Below are positions 58,040 to 64,000 of a stretch of DNA of 64,000 nt, one piece after another. The stretch is from Syngnathus acus. Taxonomy: Eukaryota > Chordata > Actinopteri > Syngnathiformes > Syngnathidae. Below the pieces are notes generated by a model, which saw nothing but the letters and a program-made list of their open reading frames with translations, was not told where the DNA came from and did not search any database. Both the position numbers and the translations under genes were made by a program. How positions within the stretch are numbered: the first letter of the stretch is position 1; each line of letters opens with the position of its first letter. The DNA is taken from NCBI RefSeq assembly GCF_901709675.1, contig NC_051104.1:4259501-4323500 (forward strand), in the 5' to 3' direction.

Positions 58040-59523
58040 CAGTTAAGTGCCTTTTTCCCCGGACTAGCTATGATTTTTTTAATTCTGAGGAGAAGCACCA
58101 AAACATTTTGGGATTTTTGTATAGCAACCTAAAAGACTTTGCCATTTTGGGGTAACTGTTGATATTCTTGACAGTGTTGGTGTAACCTGAGGAGTCCCTT
58201 TGTGCACCGTGCATAAACTAAAAGTTCTTCTCATCTTGCTTTACTTTCTTGATTTTCTCTTTACATTCACTCCTCAACTAAATTAAGAAAAAAAAAAACT
58301 GCTTTAGAAGTATATTATTCCAACCCTGTGTGGAATATCCAGGGATTCCGGCTTTCTAAATTGGGTCAGGGTTATTAATTAATGTACCTCATTAAAAATG
58401 AATGCAGCCCTTTTGTGTTCACTTTTTGTTGTCATGTGTTGCGAGGAGCAAGAAACGGCAACCTTGCTGGCAAGGTTTCGGCCCCGGCCTTGTCCGGAAC
58501 GATTGGGATGTAAGTGAAGCCTGCTGGCCCTGAGGTGTCAGAGCTATTCCTTGCTGAATATTTTATCAGGGCGGTCACATGGGAAGCTCTCCAGTGGGTG
58601 GCCCTGTTCTGTCTATTTTATCGGCTAAATACAACAGAGCTGATTTGATTTCCCCTCCAAGATTATATCCGTTAATGGAACTCCATTTGTGCTTTTGCTA
58701 GTCTGTCAATATTTTCTTTTTCTTCTCATTGTGCGATTTAATTAATAATCTGGAGATATTGTGGGGATTTTTTTCTTACCATGTTTTTCTAAATATAGGT
58801 ATATCTGCTTTTCACACTTTTGTATGTGAATGCATTTTGTTGTTATTGTAGTCATTCATTTAAAAAAAAAAAACATTCTCATTCAATTTAATTTGAAGTC
58901 AGGGGTGGCAATTTGTCATCTATGCTTCTACAAGTCTTCCTTGAAGTACAATTCTGATCTTTCCTTATGTCAATGCATACTTTGAACATGTCAGTCTTTG
59001 TAATTACTGCCACTTACCAAACGTACAATATGTCACTGAATATATCTTGGCATCCTTGCCGTATGAAGCTTTTGGCTCCAGAGTTGGAGAAAAGCAGAAG
59101 AGTAGGAGGCGAACAAGACGGGGAGCTCTGACCTTGTCAGTGATTCAGTCAGAGGAGTAATCGCAAGTATTCCTCTGAGTTTTTGTTTAAAACTCAAGGT
59201 TACCATTTTCCATTCCATTCCTTTTTCATTTGTCTCTCTGAATGCGTGTGGTTAAATGTGAGCATGTGTTGCGTAACACATTAAGGGCTGTAAATGTACC
59301 ACAATATCCTTGTATGCAAATACTCTGTTATGTGTTTATTGTTTGCCTCTGTAATATTATTCGGGGCATTTTTTTTCCCCCATCCAGTGCAAAATATATT
59401 GTCTTCATGATCATCCGATATTGTATTTTATTATACACACATGGTTGTATGATGTAAGCATAATATCATCAGTTTTATAAGAGAATACGAGTAAAAACAG
59501 ACTCTGTTCTTTTGCGTACATGC

Positions 59524-59529
59524 AATAAA
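59524..59529 (+). promoter_or_regulatory. pard3: distal poly(A) signal AATAAA
   Basis: A canonical hexamer is followed within 35 nt by T- and GT-rich sequence, as expected for a cleavage site. It is the most likely end of the long pard3 transcript. Confidence 0.6.
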
Positions 59530-59595
59530 ACATTTTTTCGAACAAAGGCATTTAGGTTTCTGTATTTGTTTGGAAAAGCTAATGAGGAATACCCG

Positions 59596-59645
59596 CCACT
59601 ATTTAACTGCTTATCCTGTTCGGGGTCGGGGGGAGGTAAGGCTTC
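59596..59645 (-). repeat. decayed teleost repeat tail (reverse orientation)
   Basis: TTAACTGCTTATCCTGTTCG followed by GGGTCGGGGG is the reverse complement of a ccccgaccc...gaacaggataagcagttaa tail. It is the same family as at 22655-22745, and only the tail remains. Confidence 0.5.
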
Positions 59646-60454
59646 GTTTATCAACCATGCATACGCACAAAAGTGTTGGTAATGACTGTGTGCCAACATT
59701 CGCCCATGCATGGGAACATATGTCAATTTAAGTATTGAAAGTAATCATACATGCATCTGACCACAATGACTAAGAAAAGAAAATATTCTCTGGATCGGTT
59801 GTCTAGCTGGCAGATCGTCTCGTACCTTTCTCATAATTCCACATGAAATGTCTTCAGCAGCTATCTGGCCAGTCGTTGGCAGCAATTCAAAATATACGTT
59901 TGGGTAGCAATAAAAATATGCAATGAAATGAGATCATCCGAGTTCCCCCACCCCTATAATCTCCATTCTTGATTTAAGTTTTTACTTTGAACTGACTCAA
60001 TGACTAAAAACAGCTTGTGAACCTTGAGATGGTGATGAAGGCAAAAAACGTTTAAGGAAAAGCTAACGTCAGGTTTTAGATGTCGGCACAGGCTCTTCAT
60101 CAGAGACTCCTTGCCAAAGCTATCTTCATCCAAAGGAAGGGCTTGAAATGATCCAGCTGGGCCATTTAGAAACTACTTGATGATTCCACTTGTCTGGATA
60201 CCACCTTTGGGAAAAAGGGTAAAATTAAGGTGAAGCCCGAGATGAGACGAGTTGAGACGGCTGGACTGGGCTTTAACTCTTAATACCTTTTGCCGAGTTA
60301 AAAAGCAACGTCTTTGAAGTAGCTCAAACTTTGATCGTCCCTCTTGAGCCACAATCCAGTTTCTCCAATATTACCTCTGAGCCAGTGTCAAAAGAGCCAT
60401 TTGGAGGACAGCGACCCTCGAGGACTGAAGTTGGACGGATATCCTTGTCATAAG

Positions 60455-60565
60455 TGATTGTATTTGTTTGTGTATAAGTGCAATTGGCTGACGATCGGTC
60501 TGGGGTATATCCCGCCCGGGATAGACTAACCCCAACCCGAACGAGCAGCGTGAAAGATAGATAGA
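60455..60565 (+). repeat. decayed teleost repeat fragment
   Basis: GTGCAATTGGCTGACGATCG, then GTCTGGGGTATATCCCGCC and GGATAGACTAACCCCAACCC, then AAGATAGATAGATG follow the order of the common teleost repeat (cgattggctggcgaccagtc, agggtgtaccccgcc, ggataggctccagc, atggatgg). It is the longest of the four remnants in this window. Confidence 0.6.
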
Positions 60566-62477
60566 TGTTTGTGCACAACAGACGTTGCCATTATCACCTA
60601 CACCAAAGTTGTTTGTCTTCTCTATATGTTGCAATGGCACACTATTAAATTTCTCGGAAACAGCGTGCCAATGAAAGTTTGATGATGGCAGTTTGTGTGT
60701 CAGCAGGGGACAGAGTTTGGAGGAACAGCTGCATTAAAGCATGCTACAATTGAAGTGGCCCTGTGTGAGAGCATTGTAAATGACGAGGGAGAGAAAAGGG
60801 AATATAGAATGCGAGTTGAATTACAGCAAGCCTACAGGGGATTAAGTTGTTATATAATGCTGTTGAATCTTGAAGTCTGGACAGATTTATAAGTAGGGAC
60901 ACCAAACAATTTAGAGAAAAAAAAGCTCAGTTGAGATTTAAAGCCCCAATAAAACGTAGGCTTCATCCCAGCATGGTGTCCAACACAGCATGGAACATAT
61001 TGGGTGCTCTTCTATAAAACCTTAAACATTTATTTCTTTATGGTCCATGGAGGTGATAAAACTGTCTTTGCGTCCTACAGTTATCCCCATTTCCATGACA
61101 ATCATACTAAGTAATGGAAACCTGTCAATGAGTGACAGGAGAATTGTCCGACATCTGAAAGCCAGACGGGGAGACCAATGTACCGGAAAGAACAAAGGCG
61201 ATGTCCCCACAAAAACAAGTGTAAGTCTTTTTTTTTACTCTTGCAGTATCCAGTGTGTGTCACTAATTTTGAGTTGAACTCACCCCAATCTGGAATTTGA
61301 AAGTGGAAGCCAACACTATGATAAACTGTGCTCATACGTACTGGCAGATGCAGAAGAGAAGACATTTGAGGGACCTGCAGGCATGCACGCACACACAAAT
61401 ATGCATTCGCTAACATCTGGTATTGAAGGAACATAAGGACTCTGTTTGGACCATGAAAAGTGAAGCGTGTGTGGTGAGACCCAGAGGAAGTGTAGTTTGT
61501 GCTTTTTGTCTCACCTTTCTTCTGTAAATGTATTGACAGTCTACTATTTACAACGTTTGTCCTTCAAAAGATCTGCATAAAATACGGACTGGCCTTGAAA
61601 AAATGAAAATACCTCTCACTTGTCCACAGTGGGTGCAAAAATCTCGCCGTAAACACAACAAGGAGCATATTAGAGAATAATAACAACCTTTTGAACATGA
61701 GGGGCTTTCCCAAGTGGCTTTCCCGTGAAGCTAATGGGGACTGTCGTATTGCGCACTCTCAAACACGGAGCGCGGCAACGTTCGGGACCCCTTACTTTTC
61801 AAGTAGCCTGTCAAAGCGGCAGATTGAAAACAGAAGGTGTTCCGAAGAGCTGTTTGATTGGCGACACATGGTAAAAGAGCCCATTAGGATCGACAGAAGT
61901 GGATTTTCTTGCAAAAGCGCCTTTGATTCCTCAAACGCGTGTCTTGAAGGCATCTGCCCTGCGTGAGGCATCACTCACATGCCCATGCGAATCACTAGGG
62001 GGTCGACAGACATTCTCTGCAAATATGTACTGAGCTTTCAAGGACACACTCCTGAGTGGGTTAAGTAAATAGAAAAATAAATACAGTTCATAACTAACGT
62101 GGTGTTGACCAGCTTTGAAATGGTAATTTATTGTTTGAAGTTTTCTGGTGCAAAAAAAAAAAAACTAGAACGATGAATGCAAATATTAGCAATGGTTGTT
62201 GTTTTGATCTGGTAATAATATTTCCAAAAGTATTCATGTTCAAATTGTCATTTTTTTTCTGGCCATCTATTTTTATTTTTTTTGCAGGATAAACAAAATT
62301 TGACTGATTATCCTTTGTTTGATATTTTCATGATTTATTTTTAAAACTTTTAATTACACTCTTTGTTTTTTTTTTAATTTTCTGCAGTACATTTTATTTT
62401 GCCTTTGACATTTTTTACAGTATTTCTTTATTTAGACCTCATTTTTAATTATTCAACATATTCTCACTCAAAATCGG

Positions 62478-62546
62478 TCAGGATACAATCGCCCCCAGCT
62501 CACCTGTGACAAGTGAGGTTAAGCGCTATTGAAAATGGAAGGATGT
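62478..62546 (+). repeat. decayed teleost repeat tail
   Basis: CCCCAGCTCACCTGTGACAA, then GTGAGGTTAAGCGCTATTGA, then AAATGGAAGGATG match the ...gaggataagcgctatagaaaatggatggatg tail of the same family, with several changes. Confidence 0.5.
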
Positions 62547-64000
62547 ATTATTACCTGGGAGACCAAATGTTGTTCTACTGCCTCAAAGTGAGGTACACTA
62601 GATCCCTTATGAACCAAATATGCTTCCTTGCCAGATAGTGTTCAATATCCAGTGCTGTCAACTATATTTACATTCCAGTTGTTTGACATCAGGTCCACCT
62701 GTCCTTTTCTTCATCCTCCAGAATGTCAGGCTTGATGTTTATGGAATTACAAAAAAAAAAACATTCAGTTGAAGTGAACAGAATAGGTTCAGCAAAGCGT
62801 TGCTGTATAAAATCTACATAAGAATAAATCCTGTAATCTCTCCTCAGTTTACACAGTAGAGTGGCTGAAAGCAATTACTCCTGACAAAGAATGCCCCCCC
62901 CCCAGACACACACACACATCCTCCTCCATAGCTTCGACTATTCCCATTGCCCTGTCTGGAGTTAATCCTCTGAACTTTCCAAAATGTCTTCCTCTATTCC
63001 TTTTTCTCCCCGAGTGCAAGCTGTAACACCCCCGAGATATCGTACACAGAGGAGAGGCGATTGAAATAGCCGTCCAGAAATTCCCAATGTCTTGCCGCGT
63101 GGACGTGCACCCACACACACAAACCTCTTTGTTCTACCTGACCCCCACACTTCCCCTTTTGCCCTGAACTCAACACACAACCCCACTCAGAGAAAGAGAG
63201 AGGCCACATCGAGTTATTATCTCTTCACAGTGGGATCCTCTCAGGTGTTGAATGATGGTCGCATGGGCGGATGGGGGGGTAAAATGGGATTAAATAGAAG
63301 AAGAGAGGCTTTCTTTTTTTGGACTTGCGGGAGGAGGTGGGGCGGGTGATTATTTAACGATAGTGGGGAGGTGGTGAGATCCTGACACCTGTGGGCGACT
63401 ACTCACAGATGGGGGGTGGGCAACATCTGCTGCTCCGATAGCCTTCAACCCGGTCCAGAAATGTTAATGGTGTCGCCCCCTTTATGCTTTAGATGCTTCA
63501 TTATTGTATATTGACTTTTGCTTGCTACATAAATGCCCCCCAACCAAACAATACAAACTCAAAGTGGCTGTAATTGGATTTTATTTTTGTTTTATTAGGT
63601 TTTTTTAAACAAGAATTTGAGTTTGATTGGGGATGTAACAGAGCAGGGATGATGAATTGTTTGGTTATACAGAAGCAACAACGCGGCAAGGTTACCGGAT
63701 TTTACAAAAGATGTTTTTAGCTAAGGGGAAGGTTATTGGCTGGATAATAATTGTGCTTGCCAATGGCTTCTAATTTATCTCATTATGTTTTCGTCAATGT
63801 GATTTTGAACACTAATATTGGTAAATAAATGAGTTTTTTAACGTTTTTAATGAGATAACATAATGTGTGGTTACTCTGGTCATCATGTTTATTGTTCATT
63901 AATGTTGACGTTCACATTTTAGAGCCAGACACTTTTTTGTTTGTTTTAAATTCATTAGCAAAGGAATCAAAAGCCTAATCGAAAACAAATCCCTCACTAT

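Larger units (their letters stand above)
57887..59550 (+). other. pard3: pard3 3'UTR (end inferred)
   Basis: AT-rich non-coding sequence follows the stop codon. One AATAAA occurs 8 nt after the stop and the next good one is at 59524, followed by a GT/T-rich stretch (TTTAGGTTTCTGTATTTG). I infer that the main transcript end lies near 59545, giving a 3'UTR of about 1.65 kb. It contains a Pumilio-type motif TGTATATA (58032-58039), a GTGCCTT miR-124 seed match (58047-58053), and A runs at 57931-57944 and 58862-58872. The true end needs transcript data. Confidence 0.6.
59551..64000. other. intergenic region downstream of pard3
   Basis: No exon or RNA gene is recognised. In mammals NRP1 lies downstream of PARD3, but no NRP1-like exon is visible here. 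The region holds three decayed copies of one teleost repeat (59596-59645 minus, 60455-60565 plus, 62478-62546 plus), A/T runs, and a G-rich segment at about 63255-63425. Small open frames near 60324-60640, 61102-61434 and 62849-63349 overlap on both strands or fall in the repeats, and have no domains. Confidence 0.75.

Noticed and set aside
59551-64000. Search for a neighbouring gene such as NRP1
   Set aside because: No signal-peptide-like, CUB-like or other recognisable exon on either strand.

Overview
This is vertebrate nuclear DNA, almost certainly from a teleost (ray-finned) fish. It carries the 3' half of one gene, the cell-polarity scaffold pard3 (PAR-3 / Bazooka family, PARD3 A-type rather than PARD3B), on the + strand. 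The organism call rests on short coding exons with GT..AG introns, long AT-rich introns full of simple repeats, strong exon-by-exon similarity to the C-terminal half of vertebrate PARD3, and decayed copies of a teleost repeat whose end resembles ggataagcg...aaatggatggatg. I cannot tell which teleost duplicate (aa or ab) this is, nor the species.

Layout: 1-4205 is intron; the upstream exons encoding the N-terminal oligomerisation domain and the PDZ domains lie outside the window. Nine constitutive coding exons follow at 4206-4386, 8104-8252, 11647-11880, 14107-14335, 23994-24116, 28441-28752, 51748-51868, 54429-54556 and 57520-57886 (stop TGA at 57884). Their phases join without a break into a 614-residue C-terminal half. 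A further 45-nt in-frame cassette exon is predicted at 9139-9183. The 3'UTR probably runs to just past the AATAAA at 59524. From there to 64000 is intergenic DNA with repeat remnants.

In order, the encoded half contains: a conserved acidic/serine segment after the third PDZ domain; a basic phospho-serine motif (RKSKSMDL); the atypical-PKC binding and substrate segment ([16 protein letters not shown]); a Lys/Glu/Asp-rich polybasic stretch ending KSMLKGLGEMFRFGKHR; a predicted coiled coil that in mammalian PAR-3 lies in the TIAM1-binding region; Pro/Ser-rich linkers; and the strongly conserved tail [15 protein letters not shown]...FYS.

I found no second protein-coding gene, no functional RNA gene, no CRISPR array and no intact transposon. 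The points most worth a second look are a Met in place of the usual Lys three residues before the aPKC target serine, the 45-nt cassette exon, a CAGCAG tandem acceptor, a second in-frame donor-like site inside an exon, a poly(A) signal 8 nt after the stop codon, intronic G-quadruplex and CpG-dense patches, and a 16-bp-stem hairpin next to exon 54429-54556.
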